A DNA stretch of 62,793 bases from a virus (IMGVR_UViG_3300023096_000006:1-62793), one strand, 5' to 3'. Positions 11,908 to 20,030 are shown, counted from the stretch's first letter. Numbers and translations: made by a program. Notes: generated by a model from the sequence alone, not told the origin.

Positions 11908-14373
11908 TTACGCCTCAATCTTTCGAAGTTCGAGAGTACCGGTAAGAAGTGCATCCTGAATCAGGTCCCATGGCGTGCTCGTGATGGAGTACAGCCCTGG
12001 CAGAGTCTTTGTCTGTCCCTCAAGGGAAATGGTGATGCGCAGACCTGTAGCTGACTCGCACTGGTTGATGATGTCCTTAGCACGGGACCACTGTTCGCCT
12101 GTCGGAGGTGTGAGGAATTCAAGGTAGTACTCAGCCTCGTTCTCCTTCACCTCTACTAGCGGAGCAACTTCCTCTACTGGAGTTGGCTCTTCAGTAGGAA
12201 TACCCTTCTTCGGGTCGAAGTTGGGGTACTTGTCCTGGAAGGCGTAAGCCTCCTCAACCGTGTGGAAGTCCTGCTTGCGCCACTCGTAGCCGACAATTTT
12301 CTTGTCCTTGTCTACGTTGACCTCAATCACGTCTCCCCAGCGGCGTCCCTCGTGCCACTCAGCAAGAATCTCTGGAAGTCCCTCCACCGGGAAGGAAACC
12401 ATGGGGTTGATGAGGTCAATGACCTCCTGAGTAGATACAGACTCGTGGACGTAGAACTCAAGAGCGTCATGGATAGTCATGACAAGGCGAATCTTGTCTT
12501 GAAGTCCTGCCGCCTTGATAGCCCGCTGAGCGCGCACCATACCCAACTTGATGTAGTCAGCGGCACCTCCCTGAACAGGAGCGTTGACGCACATACGGTC
12601 ACCCTTGGAGCGCATGTTGCGCGCCCACTTCTCCAGGTCCTTACGCTCTTCACCAGTGAGTCTGGAAGCCTTCTCCATGAGGCGTTCAACCTCGTTGTAC
12701 TCCCAGATGTGGAAGCGGCGTCCGAACATGGTAGAGACTTCCCAGGTGGTCTGTCCCTCAATGACTCGGGCGTCCATCCAAGACTTCAGTCCTGAGAACG
12801 TGTCGAAGTACTGAGCAAGAAGTACTTCTGCCTCTTCGGTAGAGATACCTAGGCCCTCACCGATAGCTTGCGCACCAGAACCATAGACGATAGCGAAGTT
12901 CAGCGTCTTACCCTTGGCACGGTCCTTCTCTGTCAGTTCATCCAGAGGGATGCCCAGCATGGTCGAAGCCGTAGCCTTGTGAATGTCCGTGCCGTCAGCG
13001 AAGGCCTGCAACAGTGCTGTCTCGTTAGCCATACCGGCAAGCACTCGAAGCTCAACCTGGCTGAAGTCGAATCCAATGATGCGGAACCCGTCAGGAGCGA
13101 TGAGGAAGTTCCTGTAGTTCAGGTCTAGGGCAGTACCGTCCTTCAACTCGAAGTGGTAAGGCTTTGGCCACTGCTGGTAGGAGACGCCATCAACAGAGAA
13201 TCGTCCCGTACCCGCACCTAGCTGGTTGTGGTTAGGACGGGCTCTACCTGTAGGGTCGTAGCTCAGTTCGTTCCGGTACTTGTCGATGTAGCTGGACAGG
13301 AGCTTAGAGACTCCTCGCCATTCCAGAATCTTGTTCAGGCCTGGGTCCTTGCGGGCAAGAACCTGCATGGCCTTCTCATCCGTAGTCGGCTTCTGCGTCT
13401 TACGGTTGTACTGGATAGGCAGTTCAAGCTTCTCGTACAGGAGTTCCTGTACCTGCTTCGGGGAGTTGAAGTTGACCGATACCAGTTCACCCAAGCGCTC
13501 GGAGAGTTCAGCCTGAATCTCCTCGTTGAGCGCGGCCTTGAAGCCCGTAATCTCAGTGGAGCGTCGGTCGTACTCGGCCCAGTCGAGAGCCAAGCCCTCC
13601 TGCTCCATTTCGCACAGCACCGGCAGAAGAAGAATCTCCGTCTTGAACATCAGACGGTCCTTGACTTCTGCGTAGTGGTGCTCGTGCAGAGCTAGCGTCC
13701 ATGCGGAGTCCTCGCAGGCGTACTCAACCACCTCGGGAGATAGCAAGCGAGTGTTGAATCGCACCATGGAGCGCTTTGTCTTTGGAGTTCCTGGTCCCAA
13801 CTCAGAATCTTCCTCGGGGAAGAGGCTCATGAACTCGGTCATCTGATGTCCGAAGATGTGCTTCGTTAGACCCTTCAAACCCACACCGACGCCTGCACCG
13901 GAAGCGAGAGGCTGGTAGCGCTGGACCATGTTGGCTTCAATCATGGTGTCGGAAAGGATGGGGTACAGACCATTGGTCGCCCGGACAGCGGATGCGAAGA
14001 AGGTGTCATCCCATAGCACTTCTCGGAACCATCGGGACAAGCCCTGAAGTTCGTACATGGCGTTGTGAGGTACACCACGGCCCGTCTGAAGGAGAGTCCA
14101 CACGAGACGGGCTGCTGCTACGGGATTGACGTTCTGACCCTTGTCGTGAGCGACAGGGACGTAGCGTGCCCAGGAGGTGTCATCGGTGAAAGAGATTCCA
14201 ACCATGAGCCAGTTCGGGTGGAACGGCATGACGGAAATGTCCTTGGCATCAGGTCCGGTGTAACCGGCCTCGATGTCGAAGGCGAAGTCCTTGCCACCGT
14301 CAATGACTTTCTTGATGTAAGTCTTCAGCCCGTCAACGGTGTCTAGTAGGCCGTAGTTCTTATTCGTCGTCAT
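11908..14373 (-). CDS. polA: Family A DNA polymerase with 3'-5' exonuclease domain
   Basis: An 821-residue replicative polymerase. The N-terminal exonuclease has Asp33/Glu35 (FDIEAG), PHNAMYELQ and a YACEDSAW motif near 220. The polymerase domain has motif A DFSQVELR near 434, motif B KDRAKGKTLNFAIVYG near 476 and motif C MTIHDALEF near 630. There is no 5' nuclease domain. About 150 C-terminal residues extend beyond the usual end (after ILAEWHEGRRWGDVIEVN) and are of unknown role. Exo II, normally NxxxD, reads NAMYELQ, so proofreading strength is uncertain. ATG 14373 follows GGAGG and overlaps the small membrane gene upstream. Confidence 0.93.
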   Translation of the reverse strand: MTTNKNYGLLDTVDGLKTYIKKVIDGGKDFAFDIEAGYTGPDAKDISVMPFHPNWLMVGISFTDDTSWARYVPVAHDKGQNVNPVAAARLVWTLLQTGRGVPHNAMYELQGLSRWFREVLWDDTFFASAVRATNGLYPILSDTMIEANMVQRYQPLASGAGVGVGLKGLTKHIFGHQMTEFMSLFPEEDSELGPGTPKTKRSMVRFNTRLLSPEVVEYACEDSAWTLALHEHHYAEVKDRLMFKTEILLLPVLCEMEQEGLALDWAEYDRRSTEITGFKAALNEEIQAELSERLGELVSVNFNSPKQVQELLYEKLELPIQYNRKTQKPTTDEKAMQVLARKDPGLNKILEWRGVSKLLSSYIDKYRNELSYDPTGRARPNHNQLGAGTGRFSVDGVSYQQWPKPYHFELKDGTALDLNYRNFLIAPDGFRIIGFDFSQVELRVLAGMANETALLQAFADGTDIHKATASTMLGIPLDELTEKDRAKGKTLNFAIVYGSGAQAIGEGLGISTEEAEVLLAQYFDTFSGLKSWMDARVIEGQTTWEVSTMFGRRFHIWEYNEVERLMEKASRLTGEERKDLEKWARNMRSKGDRMCVNAPVQGGAADYIKLGMVRAQRAIKAAGLQDKIRLVMTIHDALEFYVHESVSTQEVIDLINPMVSFPVEGLPEILAEWHEGRRWGDVIEVNVDKDKKIVGYEWRKQDFHTVEEAYAFQDKYPNFDPKKGIPTEEPTPVEEVAPLVEVKENEAEYYLEFLTPPTGEQWSRAKDIINQCESATGLRITISLEGQTKTLPGLYSITSTPWDLIQDALLTGTLELRKIEA

Positions 14374-14545
14374 TTGCCGAACCTCCGTAGAAGACTTGCT
14401 GGTATTCCTGACGACGTGGGAGTGCTCGCGCCACACCGTACGTCAGGTTGCTGAGGGCATACCTCAGGAAGAGCGAGAGAATCGAGAAAGCTACGACAGC
14501 GATACCGACCTGAGCCAGCACTGTCCAGAAAAATGACCATTCCAT
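14360..14545 (-). CDS. Small single-pass membrane protein, 61 aa
   Basis: The sequence MEWSFFWTVLAQVGIAVVAFSILSLFLRYALS has one clear transmembrane helix (residues 5-28), then a basic patch (RALPRRQ) and an acidic end. It has AGGAGAG before the ATG and overlaps the polymerase start by 14 bases. A role in attaching replication to the membrane or in superinfection exclusion could be imagined, but nothing in the sequence proves it. Confidence 0.72.
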   Translation of the reverse strand: MEWSFFWTVLAQVGIAVVAFSILSLFLRYALSNLTYGVARALPRRQEYQQVFYGGSANDDE

Positions 14546-14564
14546 TAGACTCTCCTATACGCCT

Positions 14565-15539
14565 CTACCACAGAACTACCAAAGCTTCAAGAGCCCCGTC
14601 TGGAACTCCGTACGTCGTGTACCCGTCCACTGTCGCCAGGTACTGACGGATTCTCAGCCTCCGCTTCTTGTCGTAGTGCTTAGCCACGGGGAGCATGTCA
14701 GGAACAAGAAACCCCTTGTTGCCCGCTGCTCGTGCAATCTCGCCGGAAGTCTTGTGCTGGATGAGCAAGTCATGCACCAGGCCAGCCAGTTCTAGGCGTG
14801 CATCAACCAGGCCCAGAGTTTTACTGTACTCCTCGCGAGGAAGCTCCTTGAGAGCGTCCATAGCGGTCTTGCGGTCCAGAGCAAAAAGTGCACCCAGGAA
14901 AGTATCATCAGGTTTAGCCTCGAACATTTCGTTTACAACTCGGAGAGTAACTTCACCTGGAAAGACAGAGAGCTTGCCTAGTGTATCTCTCACAAGTCGA
15001 AGGTCCCCCGTGGCTTGGTTCAAGACGTACTCAGCTACACGGCCTCGGATGTCTGCCTTCTCTTTGACCCAGGAGACAGCGTGCTTGGCGGTGGCTGCGG
15101 TGAAAGGCCTGCACTCGATAAGAGCCCCACGCGTCTTCAGATACTCCAGAGGTGCCCAAAGGTCACGGGTGGTGTCATCCTTCTTTCGAAGAGCCTCCTC
15201 ATGAGACACAAAGATGACGTAGTTGCGAGGTAGTACGCCTCGGTCCTTGATGTACTGGATGAAGTCCTCGTCACCAGAAATCTTCTCTGCGTTGGCCACC
15301 AGCGTCACTCTGGTTGCGTTCGTGCCGAAAGGAAGCTGGCGAAGCTCGTTCCAGATGAGGCGTTCTGACATTTCAGAAGCATCCAAGTAGACCATGTTGA
15401 TGGGGTCTGGGGAAAGAGTGCTTTTGATGAGGTCTACAACCTCGTCTACCAACACAGGCTCAGAGCCGCACACCCAGGTAATCTGACGGGGCGTCTGGTT
15501 TTTCTTGAAAGAGAGCCACCACCCACTGAAGGTACTCAC
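14565..15539 (-). CDS. DNA polymerase III delta-like clamp-loader subunit
   Basis: A 324-residue protein with the HolA layout: an early WVCGSEPVLVDEVVDLIK (the delta (Y/L)G-x-E-x-x-L-x-x-E block), a mid region LPRNYVIFVSHEEALRKKD, and helical domains II-III with YVLNQATGDLRLVRDTLGKL near 185-205. HolA-type proteins open the sliding clamp without a Walker A motif, which is also missing here. Its partner is likely the delta-prime-like protein at 15866-16657. The GTG start overlaps the preceding small gene (GTGA). Confidence 0.78.
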   Translation of the reverse strand: MSTFSGWWLSFKKNQTPRQITWVCGSEPVLVDEVVDLIKSTLSPDPINMVYLDASEMSERLIWNELRQLPFGTNATRVTLVANAEKISGDEDFIQYIKDRGVLPRNYVIFVSHEEALRKKDDTTRDLWAPLEYLKTRGALIECRPFTAATAKHAVSWVKEKADIRGRVAEYVLNQATGDLRLVRDTLGKLSVFPGEVTLRVVNEMFEAKPDDTFLGALFALDRKTAMDALKELPREEYSKTLGLVDARLELAGLVHDLLIQHKTSGEIARAAGNKGFLVPDMLPVAKHYDKKRRLRIRQYLATVDGYTTYGVPDGALEALVVLW

Positions 15540-15628
15540 CAGCCTACTTTCTTGATGACGATAACCATAACCACAGCGATGACAACGACCGCCGCTGCTG
15601 CGCCTACCAACAATGCCCAGCCGCCCAT
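15536..15628 (-). CDS. 30-residue single-span membrane peptide
   Basis: MGGWALLVGAAAAVVV... is almost entirely one hydrophobic helix, ending KKVGW. AGGAG lies seven bases before the ATG, inside the end of the upstream gene, and the stop overlaps the delta-like gene start. The tight coupling and good ribosome-binding site make this a credible micro-gene despite its length. Function unknown. Confidence 0.65.
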   Translation of the reverse strand: MGGWALLVGAAAAVVVIAVVMVIVIKKVGW

Positions 15629-15629
15629 G

Positions 15630-15863
15630 TCAACTCCTAGCCCTGGGAAGGTCCATGGCGCATAGCGAGCACGCAACTCCAGGGATAGTCACCATAGGAT
15701 TGTCGGCACGACGAATCTTAGCTACCCGGTCACCCTTGCGGAACCTATGCATGTCGAAGGTGTTGCAGTACCCCGCGTACTGTGAAGGGAACAGCGCCAC
15801 AATCTCATACTCGTGGTCAGGAATGATGTCAGAATCGTCCATGTCTTCTCTATACGTTTCCAT
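15630..15863 (-). CDS. Unknown protein, 77 aa
   Basis: ATG at 15863 has AGGAG nine bases before it, within the end of the clamp-loader gene. The acidic N-terminus (METYREDMDDSD) is followed by a compact beta-rich part that ends VACSLCAMDLPRARS, so one CxxC pair is present. Translationally coupled to both neighbours. No family recognised. Confidence 0.7.
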   Translation of the reverse strand: METYREDMDDSDIIPDHEYEIVALFPSQYAGYCNTFDMHRFRKGDRVAKIRRADNPMVTIPGVACSLCAMDLPRARS

Positions 15864-15865
15864 GT

Positions 15866-16657
15866 CTACTCCTGCAAAACGGTCGCGAGTGCTGCCCTCA
15901 CCACCAGGCGGGGCCGCAGTTCTTCTCTCACAGCCATGAGGATTCTCAGCGGAATCTTCGTGCCCGTGATGTTGGACTCTTCGGGAATGAAGTAGGTCCA
16001 CTTCTTGGTCAACGCTTCGTAGCACCAACGGATAAGAAGGTCCGTGTGGTCCTGCTGCCAGCGAGAGGCCAAGGACTCCAGGTCGGACAAGTCCTTCCTG
16101 TGGAGAGCGTCAAGCGCCTTCAGTACAACTACCTTACTCTCCTGAGCTTGACCGTAGGCCAGTGCGGGTCTGATTTGACCTCCCGACACTTTGGCAAGGT
16201 CTGCTGCGCGCTCGTCAGAAAAGTTCTTCCTGTTCGTCAGTACTTGCGCAACTTCTTGTTCTGAGAGAAGTCCGAACGTAAACACCTCAGCACGGGACCG
16301 AATAGTCGCCAAAGGCTCTTCCTCCGTGATGAGGATGAAGCGAGCCGTAGAAGAGTCCTCCAGCGTCTTCAGAAGGGTGTTCTGAGCGCCTTTCGTGGCC
16401 TTCTGGTCCAGCCGTACGATAACGAGCCTTGCGAAGCCCTGAGGGCGTTCTGACGCGAACTTGGTGACGAAGCGTGCGTTCTCCTGAGTCAGCCGCTTAA
16501 TCCTCAGTACGTCGCCTCCCTTGAACTTCCAGTGCGCGCGCAAGTACTCAGCAAGCTCCCACTTGCCGACTGAAGACGGGCCAATAAAGAGAGAAACGGC
16601 GGGCAGACTCTTAGTGAGCGCCCGCACGTTTCTCTCATGCCCGAAGTAGGGCGTCAC
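15866..16657 (-). CDS. DNA polymerase III delta-prime/gamma-like clamp-loader ATPase
   Basis: AAA+ protein of about 263 residues. A modified P-loop FIGPSSVGKWELAEYLR lies near residues 25-41 and FARLVIVRLDQKATKGAQNTLLKTLEDSSTARFILITEE near 85-125 matches the Walker B, sensor 1 region of delta-prime (NALLKTLEEP...FIL-T). The P-loop has W where T/S should follow the lysine, so ATP hydrolysis may be lost, as in E. coli delta-prime. Start GTG at 16657 (ATGTGA overlap) is preferred; GTG at 16663 is an alternative. No sliding clamp gene was found here, so it may load the host clamp. Confidence 0.78.
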   Translation of the reverse strand: MTPYFGHERNVRALTKSLPAVSLFIGPSSVGKWELAEYLRAHWKFKGGDVLRIKRLTQENARFVTKFASERPQGFARLVIVRLDQKATKGAQNTLLKTLEDSSTARFILITEEEPLATIRSRAEVFTFGLLSEQEVAQVLTNRKNFSDERAADLAKVSGGQIRPALAYGQAQESKVVVLKALDALHRKDLSDLESLASRWQQDHTDLLIRWCYEALTKKWTYFIPEESNITGTKIPLRILMAVREELRPRLVVRAALATVLQE

Positions 16658-17232
16658 ATGCACTGCTCGAAAACCTCCCGGAGCTTCTTCCTCCAGTTGT
16701 AGATGGAAGACCGGGTGACCCCGAACAGAACGGTCAACTCTTCCACATCCACCTGACCGTGCTCTTCCATCTGGAGAAGCACCATTTCGTAGAAGAGGCA
16801 CATCTTCTTGTTGCCCTCAGCCTCCAGAGCTTTGCGCACCTTTGTGACAAGCTCACTGACCTCTACCTCCTCGGTCGAGTCCTCAATGACCTTGCCCAGG
16901 TAGTCCATGAGCGGCACGTCCTGGTGCTCTCCGACACGCATGTCAGTGGACATACGGGAGCGGTAGGCATTGATAGCGTCCCGCTCAGAGAAGTGACGCA
17001 GGTAAGCGTTCACGAAGTTGGAGAGGAAGGTCTTGAAGTTAGCACCCGACTCGTGGTTGGGGTCGTAGTCAGTCAGCACACCCTTTTCGATGAACTTTGC
17101 CATGAGGGTCATGGCATAGTCCTCTACGTTCTCAGAACGAATGTGTGCCCGCTGCACCAGGAACTTGACATGAGGGTAGTACGTGGCGAAGACTTCAGCG
17201 TTCGATACAGGAACAGCAACGGTAGTGCTCAA
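16654..17232 (-). CDS. Sigma-factor-like transcription regulator with C-terminal HTH, 192 aa
   Basis: The protein has a region-2-like helical part (VEDYAMTLMAKFIEKGVLTDYDPNH...FKTFLSNFVNAYLRHFSERD, residues 30-95) followed by an acidic linker and a C-terminal helix-turn-helix, VDVEELTVLFGVTRSSIYNWRKKLREVF. This order resembles a sigma-70 family protein without region 3. I choose the TTG at 17232 because TGGAG stands correctly before it; upstream codons overlap the HAD gene. If real, the phage has two sigma-like proteins (see 24599-25366). It could also be a plain DNA-binding activator. Confidence 0.65.
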   Translation of the reverse strand: MSTTVAVPVSNAEVFATYYPHVKFLVQRAHIRSENVEDYAMTLMAKFIEKGVLTDYDPNHESGANFKTFLSNFVNAYLRHFSERDAINAYRSRMSTDMRVGEHQDVPLMDYLGKVIEDSTEEVEVSELVTKVRKALEAEGNKKMCLFYEMVLLQMEEHGQVDVEELTVLFGVTRSSIYNWRKKLREVFEQCM

Positions 17233-17272
17233 TGTGACTCCAGTGTTGGTGGCGACGGTGGTGTTGTTGGTT

Positions 17273-17752
17273 TCAGGCCTTAGCGGACTTAACCATACCA
17301 GCGTTCTTGTTGGCCCAGGGCACAAGCGTGGCAGTTCCAGGCCAGATGCTGTTGATGTGTTCCACCACAGCCGGGTCGTCCTCAAACAGGTGCACCGACT
17401 CGAACTCTCCACCCTCCAGAGCGTTCTTGATGACACCCGCCTTGTACTTGGCCAGGATGTCCCGGTCAGCAAAGCCACGCATTGTGATGCGCTCAGGATT
17501 CGGGAATCCGTTCTTGCTCAGCCACTTCTTGGAAGCCTCGTAAAGGTCAACGCGGCGTCCGGTGAGGTACTGAATCTCGTGCTGGTCATCATTGAAAATG
17601 GCAACCGCGATACGACCATCAGCAATCACTGAATCATCACTCAAGCGCCAGAAATACCCTGCCCAGTTACCCTCCAGGGCGTACTTAACGCGCCAAGAGT
17701 CGTCGGCCAGAACGCCGTCCAGGTCGAAAAGAATGAGGGCCTTACCTGTCAT
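17273..17752 (-). CDS. HAD-superfamily phosphatase, 159 aa
   Basis: LFDLDGVLADD with Asp10 and Asp12 is HAD motif I; YLTGRR near residue 60 gives motif II (T); a Lys (KYKAGVIK) and VHLFEDDP near 125 provide motifs III and IV. The size fits a capless phosphatase such as the 3'-phosphatase domain of polynucleotide kinase or a 5'-nucleotidase. ATG 17752 follows AAAGGAG; the upstream in-frame start lacks this. It has its own promoter (17782-17810) and an unusual inverted repeat around its start region. Confidence 0.83.
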   Translation of the reverse strand: MTGKALILFDLDGVLADDSWRVKYALEGNWAGYFWRLSDDSVIADGRIAVAIFNDDQHEIQYLTGRRVDLYEASKKWLSKNGFPNPERITMRGFADRDILAKYKAGVIKNALEGGEFESVHLFEDDPAVVEHINSIWPGTATLVPWANKNAGMVKSAKA

Positions 17753-17799
17753 GATGTCTCCTTTGTTGGTGGTGACTTCAAGTTTAGGTAAGGCCCTCA
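17734..17799 (-). repeat. 13-bp inverted repeat spanning the HAD gene start
   Basis: TGAGGGCCTTACC (17734-17746, codons 3-7) pairs perfectly with GGTAAGGCCCTCA (17787-17799, promoter spacer). The loop holds the ribosome-binding site and ATG. Only transcripts entering from upstream contain both arms. Confidence 0.65.
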
Positions 17800-17810
17800 C
17801 GGGTTGTCAA
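17782..17810 (-). promoter_or_regulatory. Promoter TTGACA-N17-CTAAAC
   Basis: Perfect -35 (17805-17810) and a weak -10 CTAAAC (17782-17787). It lies just past the stop of the gene at 17814-18206 and drives the HAD gene. Confidence 0.68.
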
Positions 17811-17813
17811 GCT

Positions 17814-18206
17814 CTAGAACACACGTCCTGTAAATCTCGCCTGCAAGTTGGGACGCACTACGCTGGCAATCCACATCTGTGCACGGTACGAACTGGCCAG
17901 GAACTCCAAGCTCACCGTGTTCTGCTGAAACTGCCCCTGGTCCACGTAGGAATTGGACCACCGCATGTCGATACCACGAGGTGCCAACTCTTGAAGAATC
18001 AGCCACAGGATGGCTGCGGCGTGAAGGTCGAAGATGGTCTGCCCATCGTTTCCGACATAGTGGTGGTCGGCTTCCAAGTCGTAAGAAGATTCTCCGACCC
18101 GCTTCATGGTGATGGGATACTGACCAAGCTGCGTATTGAGCCAGTTCGTCAGTCCATCCTGGTCAGGGTGCGGGCTCGCCAGAAGGATGTTGGTGGTAAT
18201 CAGCAT
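17814..18206 (-). CDS. Unknown protein, 130 aa
   Basis: The protein MLITTNILLASPHPDQDGL... has mixed alpha/beta character, with hydrophobic FDLHAAAILWLILQEL near residues 60-75. No signal peptide or Cys cluster. Its ATG is next to the stop of the upstream gene, so both are expressed from the 18508-18536 promoter. Function not recognised. Confidence 0.65.
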   Translation of the reverse strand: MLITTNILLASPHPDQDGLTNWLNTQLGQYPITMKRVGESSYDLEADHHYVGNDGQTIFDLHAAAILWLILQELAPRGIDMRWSNSYVDQGQFQQNTVSLEFLASSYRAQMWIASVVRPNLQARFTGRVF

Positions 18207-18475
18207 CAGTTGAACACCTCCACGTAGCCCACCAGCTTGCCCTCAATCGTGTAGTCGGGAATCGTCTCGGCTGTCGCCTTCAAAGGAATATCCAGACGAC
18301 CGTAGACGCCTGTGATACCAAAGACAATGATGTGGATGTGACCCTCACCGGGACGGGGGAGAGGTGACGTGTCATCTTCTGCGATGGTGTCACGGGTAGC
18401 AAGCACCTGAGCAGGCTGCGGGCGACCCTCGGTTGAAACGTACTGTGCGGCCATACCGACCTTGACATCAGTCAT
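18206..18475 (-). CDS. Unknown beta-rich protein, 89 aa
   Basis: The sequence MTDVKVGMAAQYVSTEGRP... has many alternating hydrophobic residues (GHIHIIVFGITGVYG), suggesting a small beta-barrel or SH3-like fold. AAAGGA precedes the ATG. First gene after a near-consensus promoter, so probably abundant early. No family recognised. Confidence 0.68.
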   Translation of the reverse strand: MTDVKVGMAAQYVSTEGRPQPAQVLATRDTIAEDDTSPLPRPGEGHIHIIVFGITGVYGRLDIPLKATAETIPDYTIEGKLVGYVEVFN

Positions 18476-18507
18476 GTTCTTTTCCTTTCAGGCTGGTGTG
18501 CTACAAC

Positions 18508-18536
18508 ACTATACGCCTGGTTGGTCATCCTGTCCA
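18508..18536 (-). promoter_or_regulatory. Promoter TGGACA-N17-TATAGT
   Basis: -35 TGGACA (18531-18536), spacer 17 ending GGCG, -10 TATAGT (18508-18513), overlapping the end of the HTH gene. Leader about 25 bases before the ATG at 18475. Confidence 0.8.
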
Positions 18537-18724
18537 GCCATGTCGCCAACTTCCCACACGTTGACCACGAACGTGGTACCGATACGGGACAAACTCTTGA
18601 ACTTACCCTGGACAGCAAGACGGTGAACATACTGACGAGAGACTTTCATGCGCTCAGCCGCCTGCGGCAAAGTGCACCAACCCCAGACCTCGGGAACAGC
18701 TTCCAGATTCAGGCCGTTAGGCAT
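18509..18724 (-). CDS. MerR/excisionase-type HTH DNA-binding protein, 71 aa
   Basis: The core WCTLPQAAERMKVSRQYVHRLAVQGKFKSLSRIGTTFVV (residues 16-54) is a winged-helix of the helix_turn_helix_17 / excisionase class: a recognition helix SRQYVHRL, then a wing with RIG. Such proteins bind operators or act as recombination directionality factors. No integrase was found, so a transcription role is more likely. The gene ends inside the promoter for the next transcription unit, making that promoter a candidate target. Confidence 0.8.
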   Translation of the reverse strand: MPNGLNLEAVPEVWGWCTLPQAAERMKVSRQYVHRLAVQGKFKSLSRIGTTFVVNVWEVGDMAGQDDQPGV

Positions 18725-19277
18725 TGAGCACCCTCTCCATAACTTGTTTCGTAGCCGTGCGCCACTTCTCTACATCTGCCACAGTAGCGATGCTCTGAAG
18801 AAGATTCAAGCAGGCTGAGAACTTGGCAGACACTTCAGGTTCAAACTGCCGCTCTTCCCAACGAGGTTCGATGCGCGCGCAGTACATCTTTAGCGCTTCG
18901 GCAAGCTCTGCGGTGTTGAGAACAAAAGTAGGTGAGGCTGTAAGAGCCTTCCAGCGGTCTTCTACGTTCTCCGTTGTGATGCCGAAGTGCTCCAAGAGAG
19001 CTAGAGCCGCGTCCTGGTATCCCACGTCCGCGTGGTCCATGTAAAGCGTCACAGGGTTCCATGTCTTGGAGCACGCGAAGCAGTGTGCTGTGTTGGATGC
19101 AGAGTATGCACGGAAGGCTTTACTAGCGCCACCGTCACTGTGAGTGAACTCTCCAAAGGGGCAGTACATCTTTGGACTGTCCATGTAATCCAGGTCTGGC
19201 ATAGACATACCCAAGAGGCGACAGACAGCGGCAATGCTGATTTCCTCATTGGCAATCTGTCCTGGAGAGCGTGTCAT
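18717..19277 (-). CDS. Primase-type CHC2 zinc finger protein, 186 aa
   Basis: Residues 5-85 resemble the N-terminal zinc-binding domain of DnaG primases: an N-terminal helix with AAVCRLLGM, then MYCPFGEFTHSDGG (Cys39, His46) and HCFACSK (Cys66, Cys69), then WNPVTLYM. No TOPRIM catalytic motifs follow, so it is a stand-alone zinc domain that could recognise priming sites and cooperate with a catalytic primase not seen here or with the host's. ATG 19277 overlaps the upstream stop and follows AGGAAG. Confidence 0.78.
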   Translation of the reverse strand: MTRSPGQIANEEISIAAVCRLLGMSMPDLDYMDSPKMYCPFGEFTHSDGGASKAFRAYSASNTAHCFACSKTWNPVTLYMDHADVGYQDAALALLEHFGITTENVEDRWKALTASPTFVLNTAELAEALKMYCARIEPRWEERQFEPEVSAKFSACLNLLQSIATVADVEKWRTATKQVMERVLNA

Positions 19278-19693
19278 TTTAGCTTCCTGAACCACCCGTA
19301 GGTTGGCTTGGTATTTTCTTCTTTTGTCTTCTGTACGCCTGGAATACGAACGAAGCTAGCGCCTCGGCGTAGGGTCCACACGAAGTGACCTAGCTCAATG
19401 ACACCAGCGAAGTACAGAGCCCACAGGAGTACGAAGAGTCGAAGCCGACTCATTTCCACGTCGATGTACAGGTGAGAGTGGCCCGATGTCGTGGACTGCT
19501 CGAAGTGGTGCGGAAAGTCTAGGTCGATGATGGGCATGTGAGTGCCCTCATCCGTCAGTGACGAAATCAGATTAGCCTCGTCACCCTTAGTCAGCACACG
19601 GTCATTTTCCTGTCTATACTCCCACAGGCTCTTGACTAGTGGCTCGTCCTTGATGGTTAGGCTTGAGGCGTACCAGCGCGTTCGCTCTGCCAT
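19274..19693 (-). CDS. Membrane-associated protein of unknown function, 139 aa
   Basis: Residues 1-85 are hydrophilic and include TKGDEANLISSLTDEGTHMPIIDLDFPHHFEQSTTSGHSHLYIDVEM, with several His and Asp residues. Then comes one hydrophobic helix (LRLFVLLWALYFAGVIELGHFVWTL, about 86-110) and a basic tail. A His/Asp cluster before a membrane anchor could be a metal site, but no known family is recognised. The start overlaps the preceding gene by 37 bases. Confidence 0.65.
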   Translation of the reverse strand: MAERTRWYASSLTIKDEPLVKSLWEYRQENDRVLTKGDEANLISSLTDEGTHMPIIDLDFPHHFEQSTTSGHSHLYIDVEMSRLRLFVLLWALYFAGVIELGHFVWTLRRGASFVRIPGVQKTKEENTKPTYGWFRKLK

Positions 19694-19890
19694 GCTTTAC
19701 TCATTTCCTTGAAGTCTAGGACAGAGAACTTGAAGCTCTTGTCACAGCGACTGCAATCAAACTCTACTGTGGAGTCTTGCAATATCATCCGGTATCGGTG
19801 CCCCACAGTGTGACAAACCAGCCACGTCACAGGAATCCATACGCCAAAGAAGAAGATAGTACCAAGCGTGTCGTGTACCCAGAACTTCAT
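19657..19890 (-). CDS. Membrane-anchored zinc-knuckle protein, 77 aa
   Basis: An N-terminal hydrophobic helix (LGTIFFFGVWIPVTWLVCHTV, residues 9-29) is followed by FDCSRCDKSFKF, a CxxC pair that with the His/Cys in HTVGHR could bind zinc. It overlaps both neighbours: ATGA with the upstream gene, and 37 bases with the downstream gene. It belongs to a run of four very small, tightly coupled genes. Function unknown. Confidence 0.65.
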   Translation of the reverse strand: MKFWVHDTLGTIFFFGVWIPVTWLVCHTVGHRYRMILQDSTVEFDCSRCDKSFKFSVLDFKEMSKAWQSERAGTPQA

Positions 19891-20030
19891 TTCTTCCTAA
19901 AGACGTAGAGGATGAGACGAACAACGCCCCGAAGGAGCAAAAAGCATCCCATCAAGAATGTACCGGGTTCGAAGGAGCCATAGTCCCTCTCGTGAACCCA
20001 GTAATCTCCTCTGTTGTCAGGATTGCTCAT
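19887..20030 (-). CDS. Small membrane protein, 47 aa
   Basis: MSNPDNRGDYWVHERDYG... has a hydrophilic N-terminus and a C-terminal hydrophobic helix (TFLMGCFLLLRGVVRLILYVF) ending RKK. The stop overlaps the next ATG (ATGA) and the start overlaps the preceding gene. Coupling on both sides supports a real gene. Function unknown. Confidence 0.65.
   Translation of the reverse strand: MSNPDNRGDYWVHERDYGSFEPGTFLMGCFLLLRGVVRLILYVFRKK

Noticed and set aside
11900-14560. GGCGTA-like -10 elements at 11906 and 14554 as promoters
   Set aside because: They lack a recognisable -35 at 16-18 bases and coincide with stop codons or ribosome-binding sites (GGCGTATAGGAG).
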